Origin: Cernens ardua
GTDB lineage: Bacteria > Pseudomonadota > Gammaproteobacteria > Pseudomonadales > Halomonadaceae
DNA length: 64,000 nt
NCBI RefSeq assembly: GCF_051251085.1
Contig: NZ_JBPCZH010000004.1
Location: 248,001-312,000 of the forward strand
Direction of reading: 5' to 3'
Shown here: positions 43,702-52,348 of the stretch, in pieces
Layout of the letters: every line of letters starts with the position of its first letter
How positions within the stretch are numbered: position 1 is the stretch's first letter
Program-made: the position numbers and the translations under genes
Notes under the pieces: generated by a model
Seen by the model: the letters and a program-made list of their open reading frames with translations, nothing else
Told to the model about the DNA's origin: nothing
The model's database searches: none

Positions 43702-45144
43702 ATGTCGCATAAGACAGACGGAACCAGTGTATCCGGTGATGATTCAGGAAGAGAATTCTCTTCTATCGGTATCAGCCATAACCCTCTGCATTTCGAGCAG
43801 GAAGTCGATGCTTACTTGGCAAAATATCCCGATACAGCCTATGTGGATGTGTTACTTACTGATCTGAATGGCATTTTCAGAGGTAAGCGTATACCTGTGG
43901 AATCCCTGCGTGGATTGGCGCGAGGGTGTTATTTTCCTTCCTCTGTATATGCCATGGATTTACTGGGTAATGTTGTGGAAGCAACAGGGCGAGGTCTGGA
44001 GGTCGGTGAGCCTGATCTGCTTTGCTTACCCATATCCGGTACGTTGGTACCTACCGCCCTCGATCCTCAAGGCCTGGCTCAAGTGCTGCTTTCCATGGTG
44101 GAGGAAGATGGTCGCCCTTATTCCTTTGAACCACGTAACGTGTTGGCTTCAGTTTGGCAACAACTGAACGAGCGTAAACTCAACCCTGTCGTTGCTGTTG
44201 AGCTTGAATTTTATCTGATTGATCGCCAACGGGATTCGGAAGGCGACCTTCAGCCTCCCCGTTCACCTATGACCCAAGAGCGAAGTGAGCAAAGTCAGGT
44301 TTATTCAGTGGACGACCTGAACGAATTTTCTGCGGTACTGGCTGATATCAATGAATCGGCTGCCCAGCAGGGGCTTTCCGCAGAAGGTGCCGTCGCCGAG
44401 GCATCCCCCGGTCAGTTTGAAATCAACTTGCATCATCAGGCGAATCCTCTTCGTGCCTGTGATGAAGCCGTTCTCTTGAAACGTCTGATACGTCAGGTCG
44501 CAGAACGGCATGGTTTTCAGGCCACTTTCATGGCCAAGCCCTATAGTGAATACACGGGCAGTGGTATGCATATCCACTTAAGTCTGACAGATGAAAATGG
44601 TCATAACCTATTGGCCGATGATTCACTTGAAAACACAGAATATATGGATGCATTACTGGCAGGTTTGATTGCCTTGATGCCCGAATCCATGGCCCTCTTC
44701 GCGCCCAATGTAAATGCCTTTCGTCGATTCCAGCCGGGTATGTACGTGCCTGTGAAAGCGAGCTGGGGATACAACAACCGTACAGTTGCGCTGCGAATTC
44801 CCTGTAGTGGTCAAAAAGATTATCGTGTCGAACATCGGGTGGCTGGTGCTGATGCCAATCCCTATCTGGTTGTAGCGGCGTTGCTCGCCGGCGTGCTTTA
44901 TGGGCTTGATCACCGTCCTGGTGTGCCGGATGCAGTCGATGGCAACGGTCTGGAAAGCGAGGGTGTCGAGTTCCCTACGCGGCAAAGTGATGCATTACGG
45001 GTACTGAAGGAAAACCATGGGCTTGCACAGTATCTGGGTGCGACGTTCATTGAGGGGTATCTGCTTTGCAAGGAAGATGAACTCTACCGTTTTGAACGCG
45101 AAATTACCTCGTTGGAAACGGATTGGTTACTCAAACAGGCTTGA
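43702..45144 (+). CDS. puuA: Gamma-glutamylputrescine synthetase-like (PuuA type)
   Basis: The 480-residue glutamine synthetase-fold enzyme ligates glutamate to an amine with ATP, starting the glutamylation route of polyamine breakdown. GS blocks are kept: VDVLLTDLNGIFRGKRIP, VAVELEFYLID, ASPGQFEINLHH, MAKPYSEYTGSGMHIHLSL and NAFRRFQPGMYVP. The GlnA adenylylation site is absent. It lacks the puuB, puuC and puuD genes, so the amine substrate (putrescine, other amines) is open. The ribosome site before ATG 43702 is weak. It is monocistronic and follows a 218-bp AT-rich gap. Confidence 0.85.
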   Translation: MSHKTDGTSVSGDDSGREFSSIGISHNPLHFEQEVDAYLAKYPDTAYVDVLLTDLNGIFRGKRIPVESLRGLARGCYFPSSVYAMDLLGNVVEATGRGLEVGEPDLLCLPISGTLVPTALDPQGLAQVLLSMVEEDGRPYSFEPRNVLASVWQQLNERKLNPVVAVELEFYLIDRQRDSEGDLQPPRSPMTQERSEQSQVYSVDDLNEFSAVLADINESAAQQGLSAEGAVAEASPGQFEINLHHQANPLRACDEAVLLKRLIRQVAERHGFQATFMAKPYSEYTGSGMHIHLSLTDENGHNLLADDSLENTEYMDALLAGLIALMPESMALFAPNVNAFRRFQPGMYVPVKASWGYNNRTVALRIPCSGQKDYRVEHRVAGADANPYLVVAALLAGVLYGLDHRPGVPDAVDGNGLESEGVEFPTRQSDALRVLKENHGLAQYLGATFIEGYLLCKEDELYRFEREITSLETDWLLKQA

Positions 45145-45454
45145 TATAACTTCCCTCCTTCTACTTTCGGCCAGTCAACACTAATGGACTATGTTATTGA
45201 CTGGCCGTTTGACGTCTAAATACCCCTCGGAACGTGCTTCCTCCTTTTTTATGATCTTCTACTCGGGTGATCCGCTATCAAGTCAGGGAGTCCTGTTTCA
45301 TCTCTACATGTGATTTCTATCGTTATGGAGATAGCTTCATGTGTATGTTTTTACTCATGCGGAGCTTTATCCATACAGCTTCATCTACATAGCGTTGCCT
45401 GCCATTCAGCATATTAATGTTTGACGCGCTTTTAATGTATTCGCGAGGGTGATC
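45145..45454. other. Gap with long-loop hairpin after puuA
   Basis: The 310-bp gap begins with an 11-bp perfect stem (CGGCCAGTCAA at 45168-45178 and TTGACTGGCCG at 45197-45207). It may end the puuA transcript, although only three T residues follow. The remainder is AT-rich promoter-like DNA for the glucosidase. Confidence 0.5.
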
Positions 45455-47131
45455 ATGACCAGCTTAGATTCTTCGGTAACCACCAGAACCACTTCCACTG
45501 ACTCTTCCCCTACCCATACAAATGATTGGTGGAGAAGTGCCGTCATCTATCAGATTTATCCACGCTCCTTTGCCGATGCCAATGGTGATGGCATCGGTGA
45601 TTTGAAAGGTGTTATTGCGCATCTCGATTATTTGAAGCATTTGGGTATTGATGCTCTGTGGTTGTCACCCTTCTATCGATCCCCTCAAGCGGATGCAGGT
45701 TATGATGTAGCCAATTATCGGGATGTTGATCCCATGTTCGGGACATTGGCTGATTTCGATACATTGCTTGATGAAGCGCATGAGCGCGGGATTCGAGTCA
45801 TTGTGGACCTGGTACCCAATCATAGTTCTGATGAACATGAATGGTTTCAGGCGGCGCTGAAATCGGCGGTTGATTCGCCTGAGCGAAAACGTTATCTGTT
45901 CCGTAAAGGGAAAGGCCCCAACAGCGATCAACCGCCAAATAACTGGCCAAGTGTATTTGGGGGAGCCGCCTGGACACGGGTTGAGGGTGAAGATGAATGG
46001 TACCTTCATCTATTTGATACCAAACAGCCGGATTATGACTGGCGTAACCCTGAAGTGCGTAAAGAGTTCGAGTCTATTCTGCACTTCTGGCTGGATCGAG
46101 GAGTCGATGGGTTCCGTGTTGACGTCGCGCACTCCCTTATCAAGGAGCCTGATTTACGTGACATGACGGATGAAGAGCTGAATGCGACTTATAACCTCGG
46201 CCCGATGTGGGATCAGGATGAGGTGCACGACATATATCGCGCATGGCGAAAGATACTGAACCAGTATCCGGGCAATCGAATGATGGTCGCTGAGGCCTGG
46301 GTGAAGCCACAAGAACGCTTAAGCCACTATATTCGTTCAGATGAAATGCAGCAGGCGTTCAACTTCGATTATTTATTGACGCATTGGAATGCCAAGGAAT
46401 TGCGTCAGGTGATTGATGACTCTCTTGCGCAATCGGCATTGGTAGGTGCCCCTACCACGTGGGTGATGTCTAATCATGATGGAGTGCGTCAGGCGTCTCG
46501 CTTTGGATTATCAGACCCCGGTGCACGGCCCAATGGGATTGGTCCTGACGATGAGCAGCCGGATGAAGCGCTTGGGCTGCAACGTGCACGCGCCTCTATT
46601 TTCCTGACTTTCCTGCTGCCCGGGTCATTGTATCTCTATCAGGGAGAAGAATTGGGATTACCTGATAATACTACCATGGCCCCCAAATACCGTCAGGACC
46701 CAACATTCTTCCGTACACATGGAAAAGAATTGGGCCGAGACGGATGCAGGGTACCGTTGCCCTGGAAATCACATGCTCCCTCGCTTGGTTTTGGACCGAG
46801 TGACAAAAGTTGGCTGCCTCAACCGGATAATTACGCGCATTACGCTGTGGATGTAGAAGAGAACGATCCCGAGTCTACACTGGCGCTTTATCGCGCATTG
46901 CTTGGCCTACGGAAACAGCATGCGTTGGGTACCGGTCATCTTCAATGGCTGGATTCTCCCAATGAGGCAGTATTGGTAGCCCGAAACGGGGATGTTGTCA
47001 CGATGGTAAATACAGGTAGTGAACCGGTGGCACTTTTACCGGGCCGTATTCTTGCACATAGTCTTCCTGGAGAAGCACCTGAACATCAGTTGCCGGGCAA
47101 TGCTGCTGTCTGGATATACGCTGCGGACTGA
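45455..47131 (+). CDS. GH13 alpha-glucosidase
   Basis: The 558-residue enzyme hydrolyses terminal alpha-glucosidic bonds (maltose, isomaltose, sucrose or trehalose-type substrates). The (beta/alpha)8 barrel signatures are DLVPNHSS (region I), GFRVDVAHSL with nucleophile Asp223 (II), VAEAW with acid/base Glu280 (III) and MSNHD (IV). Substrate choice among oligo-1,6- and alpha-1,4-specific groups cannot be set by eye. No signal peptide, so it is intracellular; no sugar transporter is adjacent. ATG 45455 follows GAGGGT; a GTG at 45449 would add two residues. A GC-rich terminator follows. Confidence 0.92.
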   Translation: MTSLDSSVTTRTTSTDSSPTHTNDWWRSAVIYQIYPRSFADANGDGIGDLKGVIAHLDYLKHLGIDALWLSPFYRSPQADAGYDVANYRDVDPMFGTLADFDTLLDEAHERGIRVIVDLVPNHSSDEHEWFQAALKSAVDSPERKRYLFRKGKGPNSDQPPNNWPSVFGGAAWTRVEGEDEWYLHLFDTKQPDYDWRNPEVRKEFESILHFWLDRGVDGFRVDVAHSLIKEPDLRDMTDEELNATYNLGPMWDQDEVHDIYRAWRKILNQYPGNRMMVAEAWVKPQERLSHYIRSDEMQQAFNFDYLLTHWNAKELRQVIDDSLAQSALVGAPTTWVMSNHDGVRQASRFGLSDPGARPNGIGPDDEQPDEALGLQRARASIFLTFLLPGSLYLYQGEELGLPDNTTMAPKYRQDPTFFRTHGKELGRDGCRVPLPWKSHAPSLGFGPSDKSWLPQPDNYAHYAVDVEENDPESTLALYRALLGLRKQHALGTGHLQWLDSPNEAVLVARNGDVVTMVNTGSEPVALLPGRILAHSLPGEAPEHQLPGNAAVWIYAAD

Positions 47132-47195
47132 TAATCAAATAGGCGTGCAGATCCAGTGTGGAAGAGTAATAACGCGTTGTAAGTCTGTAATAAAG

Positions 47196-47240
47196 CGGGG
47201 GCGGGCGCCTGAGTCAGTATGGCGTCCGCCCCCGTTTTTT
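47196..47240 (+). terminator. Strong terminator of the glucosidase gene
   Basis: CGGGGGCGG with CCGCCCCCG, plus inner GCGCC/GGCGT pairing, followed by six T residues. Confidence 0.9.
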
Positions 47241-47270
47241 GTAGAGGGTCTGTTTTATTTGTAGATGGCC

Positions 47271-48437
47271 TTATGCTTCCTGTTTTGATGCGGGTTTCGC
47301 CAGTATCAGAATGATGGCTGAGGAGGCGAGTAGCGATAAAAATGCCATGCGCAATCCAACGGCATGCGAGAGGAAGCCCAGCATGGGAGGGCCACCCAAA
47401 AGAGTGATATAGCCCATCATCGCTACCGCGGCAATGGATTGCGAAGGTGACATGGTGGGGCTACGCCCTGCCAGGCTGAGCAAGCACGGAAAGAGGGTGG
47501 ATATACCCAAACCTGCCAGAATAAAACCGCCCAAACTGATGATCGGTGAGTTGAAGAGTACGGCAACGCCAATACCGATGATTCCCAATATACCGCCGAT
47601 TTGAAGGGCTCTCATTGGTCCTACCTTGTCGATCCATTTATCGCCCAGCAGACGGCCGAATGCCATGGCACCGGTAAAGACGGCCAAGCCGAGCGCAGCA
47701 AAGGCATCCGTGGAGCCCACACGGGTAAGAAAGAGAGCTGACCAGTCGGCCATGGACCCTTCAACGAATACCGTTGCAGCTGCAATCAGGCCGACCAGCC
47801 ACAGGCGCCCTTTGGGCATGACGAAGAGGGGGCCACCGGGCTCGACCTTTTTCGTGTCGGGTCGGATAAGCAACCGTTTACTGACCAGACTGCCAATCAA
47901 CAATATGATAGCCATGAGGGTGAGGTGATAAGCAGGGTTCAGTCCTATACCCGCCAGTGCGCCACCGCTCAAGGAGCCAATCATTCCTCCAAGACTGAAT
48001 ACGCCATGGAAGGAGGACATGATAGAACGCTGATAACGTCGCTCCAGATTAGAGGCCTGATCATTCATGGAGATATTCATGAGTCCCATGCCAGCACCGA
48101 ATACCAGCAGTGAACCACCAAGCGCATAGACAGAAGGTGACCAGCCGATCAGTACCAAAGAAAGAATGATAAGGTATGAGCCGGTACGAGTAGTACGCCG
48201 GCTACCAAAATTACTGATCAGGTAACTTGAAAGCAGAACCAGCGCGAAAGAACCAATAACCGGACACAATAGAACGAGGCCGATCTGAGCATCGTTGATG
48301 TGGAGTGTGCGGCGAATATCAGGAAGGCGTACCGCCCAATTGGACATCGAAAGCCCTGAAAGCGCAAAGAAAAAGGCAATCGAAGCTCGTCGATATGGGC
48401 TGGATGTGCTTTGCTGTAGAGGTGCGTCGTCAGTCAT
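47271..48437 (-). CDS. MFS transporter, YbjJ-like
   Basis: The 388-residue inner-membrane carrier has 12 predicted helices (from about residue 18 to 385) and two similar halves. The first half contains the loop-2/3 signature as SNFGSRRTTRTG. The overall layout, with FALSGLSMSNWAVRLPDIRRTL near the start and NISMNDQASNLERR after helix 4, resembles the YbjJ group. Substrate unknown. The convergent neighbour is the glucosidase, which may be chance. The start is preceded by a weak GGAA. Confidence 0.82.
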   Translation of the reverse strand: MTDDAPLQQSTSSPYRRASIAFFFALSGLSMSNWAVRLPDIRRTLHINDAQIGLVLLCPVIGSFALVLLSSYLISNFGSRRTTRTGSYLIILSLVLIGWSPSVYALGGSLLVFGAGMGLMNISMNDQASNLERRYQRSIMSSFHGVFSLGGMIGSLSGGALAGIGLNPAYHLTLMAIILLIGSLVSKRLLIRPDTKKVEPGGPLFVMPKGRLWLVGLIAAATVFVEGSMADWSALFLTRVGSTDAFAALGLAVFTGAMAFGRLLGDKWIDKVGPMRALQIGGILGIIGIGVAVLFNSPIISLGGFILAGLGISTLFPCLLSLAGRSPTMSPSQSIAAVAMMGYITLLGGPPMLGFLSHAVGLRMAFLSLLASSAIILILAKPASKQEA

Positions 48438-48636
48438 CTTATAGGTTCCATTCAGACGGAGTGAGTCAGTCGAATTGGTTTTGTCTTATGATGCGAGCTA
48501 CGTTTATTCATGCGTTTCTTTATAATGGATACAAGGAAACAATAGACCGTTGTCAATTTTCGCACCATAGCAGGAACGCGCAAAGATACGCCAACGGTGT
48601 TAAAAGGCAAACTTTTTTACAGGTAGTGACAGGCGA

Positions 48637-49482
48637 ATGGATCAAGGGAAGCAAAAAAAATTGTTCATGATCGTGATTTGGGTGATCGCGATTATACTCT
48701 GGGCAGGATGGAAGCAGAATTTCTTTCATCATGATCGGCACGCACCTGAACATGGCCATGTGGTTCGAAATAGCACACCTTCTTCGGAAGGCCGGGGCGC
48801 ATCTTCCTCTCAGTCGACACAGAGCCAAGGGCAATTGCCCCTGAATCAGGTGGGGACTTATGTAGTGGCCTTTAGCTGGGAGCCCGGATTTTGCCAGTCA
48901 AATGAACGTCGTCCAGAATGTCGAAATGCCTCTCAACATCCGCTTACCTTGCATGGGTTTTGGCCCGGTTTGCCGCAAAGTCTTGCCGGACAAGGGGTAG
49001 GGCAAAGCCAGTGGGATCGCGATGGGTGCTTCATTGTGACTCATGAGCATGAAGGTTCATTTTGTTCCTTTGCTCAGCCACCCCTTTCCTCCAGTTTGAG
49101 AAGTCAGCTGGATAGCGCGATGCCGGGGACGCAAAGTTGTCTGGATCGACATGAATATGCAAAACATGGTGCCTGTTTCAATGTATCGGCAGACCAGTAC
49201 TTCGGTCAGGCATTGCGCGTATATAATGCTTTCCAGCAGAGCGAATTCGGGCAATGGCTGATAAGCCAGCAAGGCCAAAGCGTGTCTCGTCACGATATCC
49301 TGTCGCATTTTGCCGATAGTTTTCATACCAGTAGTCGTGGTTTGACACTGATGTGCAATCGCGATGGCGAACTTACCGATATTCGTGTTGGTATCGTGGG
49401 GGACCAGCTGACAAACTTCCCCAGTAGCCATAGCTTTACGGAAGCAGGTCGTGGGCGTTGCGGAGAGCAAATTTCGTTATAA
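48637..49482 (+). CDS. rna: Ribonuclease T2 family (RNase I type)
   Basis: The 281-residue endoribonuclease carries both catalytic blocks: CAS I in LTLHGFWPG and CAS II in RHEYAKHGACF, with several cysteines for disulfides, so it acts outside the cytoplasm. Unlike E. coli RNase I, the N-terminus (residues 9-25, LFMIVIWVIAIILWAGW) looks like an uncleaved membrane anchor followed by a Ser/Gln-rich linker (about 45-70). A terminator follows. It is a single gene divergent from the MFS gene. Confidence 0.92.
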   Translation: MDQGKQKKLFMIVIWVIAIILWAGWKQNFFHHDRHAPEHGHVVRNSTPSSEGRGASSSQSTQSQGQLPLNQVGTYVVAFSWEPGFCQSNERRPECRNASQHPLTLHGFWPGLPQSLAGQGVGQSQWDRDGCFIVTHEHEGSFCSFAQPPLSSSLRSQLDSAMPGTQSCLDRHEYAKHGACFNVSADQYFGQALRVYNAFQQSEFGQWLISQQGQSVSRHDILSHFADSFHTSSRGLTLMCNRDGELTDIRVGIVGDQLTNFPSSHSFTEAGRGRCGEQISL

Positions 49483-49540
49483 GATAGACGCTCAGGAAGT
49501 GTGAACGATCGGCTGGGCAGAGCGCCCAGTCAATCAATGA

Positions 49541-49572
49541 AAAGCGCTAGTGATTGGCACCAGCGCTTTTTT
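49541..49572. terminator. Bidirectional terminator after RNase T2 gene
   Basis: AAAGCGCT and AGCGCTTT plus inner GTG/CAC, one A-C mismatch and loop ATTGG, followed by TTTTTT on the plus strand. It lies between two convergent genes. Confidence 0.8.
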
Positions 49573-49592
49573 AATGGAATATCCTGGCTAGC

Positions 49593-50027
49593 CTATCGGG
49601 CATCGCGGATTGGGCTGAGGGTCAACTGAATATTGTTGGCCTGTGCACCCTGTGTCAGGGCGGGTGTCGGCGCTGCCGATTTGTAGGTCTTCGTGCCACC
49701 GTTATCCAGCTGTGTAATCAGCGCATAATGGTGCGAGTCATTGATATTGTTGGCGTCATACATCAAGGCGAAGTGCAAGGGCCACTGACCACTGACGGGG
49801 ACCTGTGTCATTGCAACGGTTGCATCGTTCTGATTACGGTCGATCAGAGCCACATCCAGATTGCCCGTTTTAACAGTGATCGAGTTGCTTAACTGGGCTG
49901 TGCCGTCCAGTTCTGTCCAATTAGGGCCGTGATGGATGAAAGGAATCCATGAACAGCCACTAAGTAACCCAATACCTACCATGGATATAAAGGTTTGAGC
50001 ATATCGGCGTGGAAGAGGCATTTGCAT
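49593..50027 (-). CDS. YbaY-like lipoprotein
   Basis: The 144-residue product (from 50027) has a lipobox LLSGC and a mature domain with LDGTAQLSNSITVKTGNLDVALID, PLHFALMYDANNINDSHHYALITQL and a final beta strand. This is the YbaY/YscW beta-sandwich pattern also seen in the gene at 20153, so the two are probably distant paralogues. An alternative ATG at 50072 has a better ribosome site (AGGTG) but would give an unusually long signal region. Outer-membrane anchored; function unknown, possibly a folding helper for envelope proteins. Confidence 0.72.
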   Translation of the reverse strand: MQMPLPRRYAQTFISMVGIGLLSGCSWIPFIHHGPNWTELDGTAQLSNSITVKTGNLDVALIDRNQNDATVAMTQVPVSGQWPLHFALMYDANNINDSHHYALITQLDNGGTKTYKSAAPTPALTQGAQANNIQLTLSPIRDAR

Positions 50028-50164
50028 GAGTGTTGAGTGCTCTTGAGGTGGTTGGAAAGGTGCATTGTGCACCTGATTATCGGGTTGCTGGAATGTGAAT
50101 ACGCTATTGAGCGATACGACAAGGCTGTGAAGAAAAGGGTTCCTTCACAATAGTTGATTACCCC

Positions 50165-50539
50165 TTAACCACCGGCCAATTTTACCTTGAATCCCTTCTG
50201 TTCGAGGATTTTTCTGATGATATTCCGGTGGTCTCCCTGAATTTCGATAATGCCATTTTTCAGGGCGCCCCCACTACCGCATTTTTTCTTCAATTCTGCC
50301 ATCAGGATTTTTAACTTGGCTTCAGGGATGGGGACACCATGGATAGTCGTTACCCCTTTGCCTTTACGACCTGAGGTTTCTCGTCTGATACGAACGATGC
50401 CATCCAACGCATCAAGCCGTTCCTGATCGCGTTGCTCCTGTTCGGAAGCGTGGGACTGCCCTCGTAGATCGCCATTGTCCGTGGAATAAACCAGCGAATT
50501 TCCGAAGGAAGCCTTGAGTTGATCTTTGAGAGAAGACAT
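50165..50539 (-). CDS. yciH: YciH, SUI1/eIF1-like translation factor
   Basis: The 124-residue protein holds a C-terminal SUI1 domain (about 45-122), with GRKGKGVTTIHG, LMAELKKKCGSGG and IIEIQGDHRNIIRKILEQKGFKVKLAGG as the usual blocks. Bacterial YciH affects initiation fidelity on the 30S subunit. It is very well conserved and monocistronic. The ribosome site before the ATG is weak. Confidence 0.95.
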   Translation of the reverse strand: MSSLKDQLKASFGNSLVYSTDNGDLRGQSHASEQEQRDQERLDALDGIVRIRRETSGRKGKGVTTIHGVPIPEAKLKILMAELKKKCGSGGALKNGIIEIQGDHRNIIRKILEQKGFKVKLAGG

Positions 50540-50738
50540 GGCGTTGCTCGTTCGTCAATGAATATAGTATCGAATATTGATGGTCATGCGCTTTCAAAAG
50601 CATAACAGCGCAGAAAAGATAATAAAAATCCAACGCTGCAGACTTTGCATTTTAGCCCATGTGTGGGCATTCTTGATGTGTTCATCTATTAAATAAACAA
50701 GCACAGCCTTGTCTATTTTCAATATACAGGAGTACTCC

Positions 50739-51326
50739 ATGAGTCAGGCCCGTATTACCGAATATCCCGCCGACAAGCAGTTTATTGATCGCTGGTCCCC
50801 GCGTGCCTTTGCTGATGAATCAATTGATGATCAGACCCTTTTTACACTATTTGAAGCGGCTCGTTGGGCGCCCTCTGCCTACAATGTTCAGCCTTGGCGC
50901 TTCACCTATGCCAAAAAGGGAAGTGGCAGTTGGGATACGTATCTTGAGTTCCTTAATGATTTCAACCGCAGTTGGGCAAGTAAAGCATCCGCACTGATTG
51001 TGGTATTGTCCAAAACCGTGACCGTTACGGAGCAGGCCGAAGTGGAAAATCCAAGCCACTCATTTGATGCTGGTGCCGCCTGGGGAGGATTGGCATTGCA
51101 GGCAGAGCTCCTCGGATGGTCAGTGCATGGCATGACAGGTATTGTCAAAGAGCGTATCCATGAAGCACTGGCGTTGCCTGATAATATAGAGGTTCAGGCT
51201 ATGATCGCAGTCGGTAAACGCGGCGATAAATCCAGCTTGCCTGAAGGGCTACAGGCCAAGGAAGCTCCGAGTGATCGCCGTCCGTTGAAAGAAACGGTCT
51301 TTGAGGGCCTCAGCTTCAAAGAGTGA
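50739..51326 (+). CDS. Nitroreductase-family flavoprotein
   Basis: The 195-residue FMN protein of the nitroreductase fold starts with the typical DRWSPRAFADESIDDQTLFTLFEAARWAPSAYNVQPWRF, in which the Arg-Ser/Arg phosphate contacts of FMN lie. The middle FDAGAAWGGLALQAELLGW is the dimer/FMN helix. Partners are NAD(P)H and nitro or quinone compounds; the true substrate is unknown. ATG 50739 has AGGAG. It converges on a GNAT gene; an 11-bp imperfect hairpin without T tract lies at 51375-51399. Confidence 0.9.
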   Translation: MSQARITEYPADKQFIDRWSPRAFADESIDDQTLFTLFEAARWAPSAYNVQPWRFTYAKKGSGSWDTYLEFLNDFNRSWASKASALIVVLSKTVTVTEQAEVENPSHSFDAGAAWGGLALQAELLGWSVHGMTGIVKERIHEALALPDNIEVQAMIAVGKRGDKSSLPEGLQAKEAPSDRRPLKETVFEGLSFKE

Positions 51327-51374
51327 TCACACTGACAATGGAATAAATACATCTTGCCCAAAAGTGGGATGTGG

Positions 51375-51399
51375 CTGGGAAGCATATTGCTTCTCAGCT
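51375..51399. terminator. Possible terminator between convergent genes
   Basis: GCTGGGAAGCA pairs with TGCTTCTCAGC (one G-T) across TAT. There is no T tract, so it is only a candidate. Confidence 0.35.
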
Positions 51400-51443
51400 A
51401 TCTTATCCGCTTTCCTTGCATTATTTTGTTCGTGTCGTCGTGT

Positions 51444-51995
51444 TTACGTGTTTTTCTGTTGTTCCCACGCCTCTCGTGTCAGTTCCCATATTTCGGTTTT
51501 TTCCTCGTTGCCATTGGCAAAACGCGACATTGTATAACCCACCCTCTGCATGCCTGTTCGTTCTGAAATGCGTCTGGATGAAGTGTTATTGATGGATTTT
51601 GTCGTACGTAATACTTCATGCCCCAGCGTTTCAAACCAGTAATCAGTCACGGCATTGGTCGCTTCCGTCATGTAACCATGCCCTTGATAAGGTTTGCCTA
51701 GCCAAAAGCCCCGGTGTTTGGAACCATGAGGGCGTAGGCTGATCTGACCCATCATTCGATCAGGGTCTGTTTTTAGACGTAGTGTCCAGGCGAGAAGGTG
51801 ACCTGCCAGGATTTGCGGAAGAGCACTCTTTGTCAAAAATTCAAATGCACCATCTTCGGGATATGGCCAGGGAACGCGGTGGCTTAGGTATTGGATGACC
51901 TCCCAATGCGGGAAAAGCAATTGAATTTGTGGTGCATCTTCAATCGTTAACGGCTTCAGAATTAGCCGTTCTGTTTCAATAGCGGGGTAGGCCAT
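51444..51995 (-). CDS. GNAT acetyltransferase, RimJ/RimL type
   Basis: The 183-residue protein is of the GNAT_3 type: IETERLILKPLTIEDAPQIQLL at the N-terminus, GFWLGKPYQGHGYMTEA for the acetyl-CoA loop and SSRRISERTGMQRVG near the end. It is the fifth GNAT protein in the window. AAGGAAT precedes the ATG. The substrate is probably an N-terminal or side-chain amine; nothing else can be inferred. Convergent with the nitroreductase. Confidence 0.87.
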   Translation of the reverse strand: MAYPAIETERLILKPLTIEDAPQIQLLFPHWEVIQYLSHRVPWPYPEDGAFEFLTKSALPQILAGHLLAWTLRLKTDPDRMMGQISLRPHGSKHRGFWLGKPYQGHGYMTEATNAVTDYWFETLGHEVLRTTKSINNTSSRRISERTGMQRVGYTMSRFANGNEEKTEIWELTREAWEQQKNT

Positions 51996-52314
51996 GGCGA
52001 TTCCTTTTATTATGAGTATGCTTCAATACTAAAGTAGAGCGAATCCATTCCGATCGACAAGCGCACGTGAAAATTCTTTCTGGCATTTATGTAGTGTGAG
52101 CAATTGATTCAGCAGGCACGAAAGGGCAAGCGCTTAATTCAATTCAACGCAACGTTAGCGTTTCAACAGGGCAATGAGGTGGGTATCTCCAAAGTAATGG
52201 AAGGCAGGCGTACTATTTCTGACGGTAGACGCGGATAGATTGGATTCTGCGGCGTGGTACACTTTGGCAATTCCGCTTACACGTATTTCAGTTATCCACA
52301 ACAGGCGTTTTTCC
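51996..52314. promoter_or_regulatory. Divergent region with a DnaA box
   Basis: A 319-bp gap between GNAT and DUF192 genes. A perfect DnaA box (TTATCCACA) is at 52292-52300, just before the DUF192 start; another lies inside the gene at 52340-52348. Confidence 0.45.
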
Positions 52315-52348
52315 ATGATTTTTGGCTGTCTCTATTCCTTTATCCACA
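52292..52348 (+). promoter_or_regulatory. Pair of perfect DnaA boxes
   Basis: TTATCCACA occurs at 52292-52300 and 52340-52348, same orientation, 48 bp apart. Both match the strong R1/R4 box exactly. One is in the promoter or leader and the other in codons 9-12 of the DUF192 gene. DnaA control or a DnaA reservoir are possible; chance remains possible for 9-mers. Confidence 0.5.
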
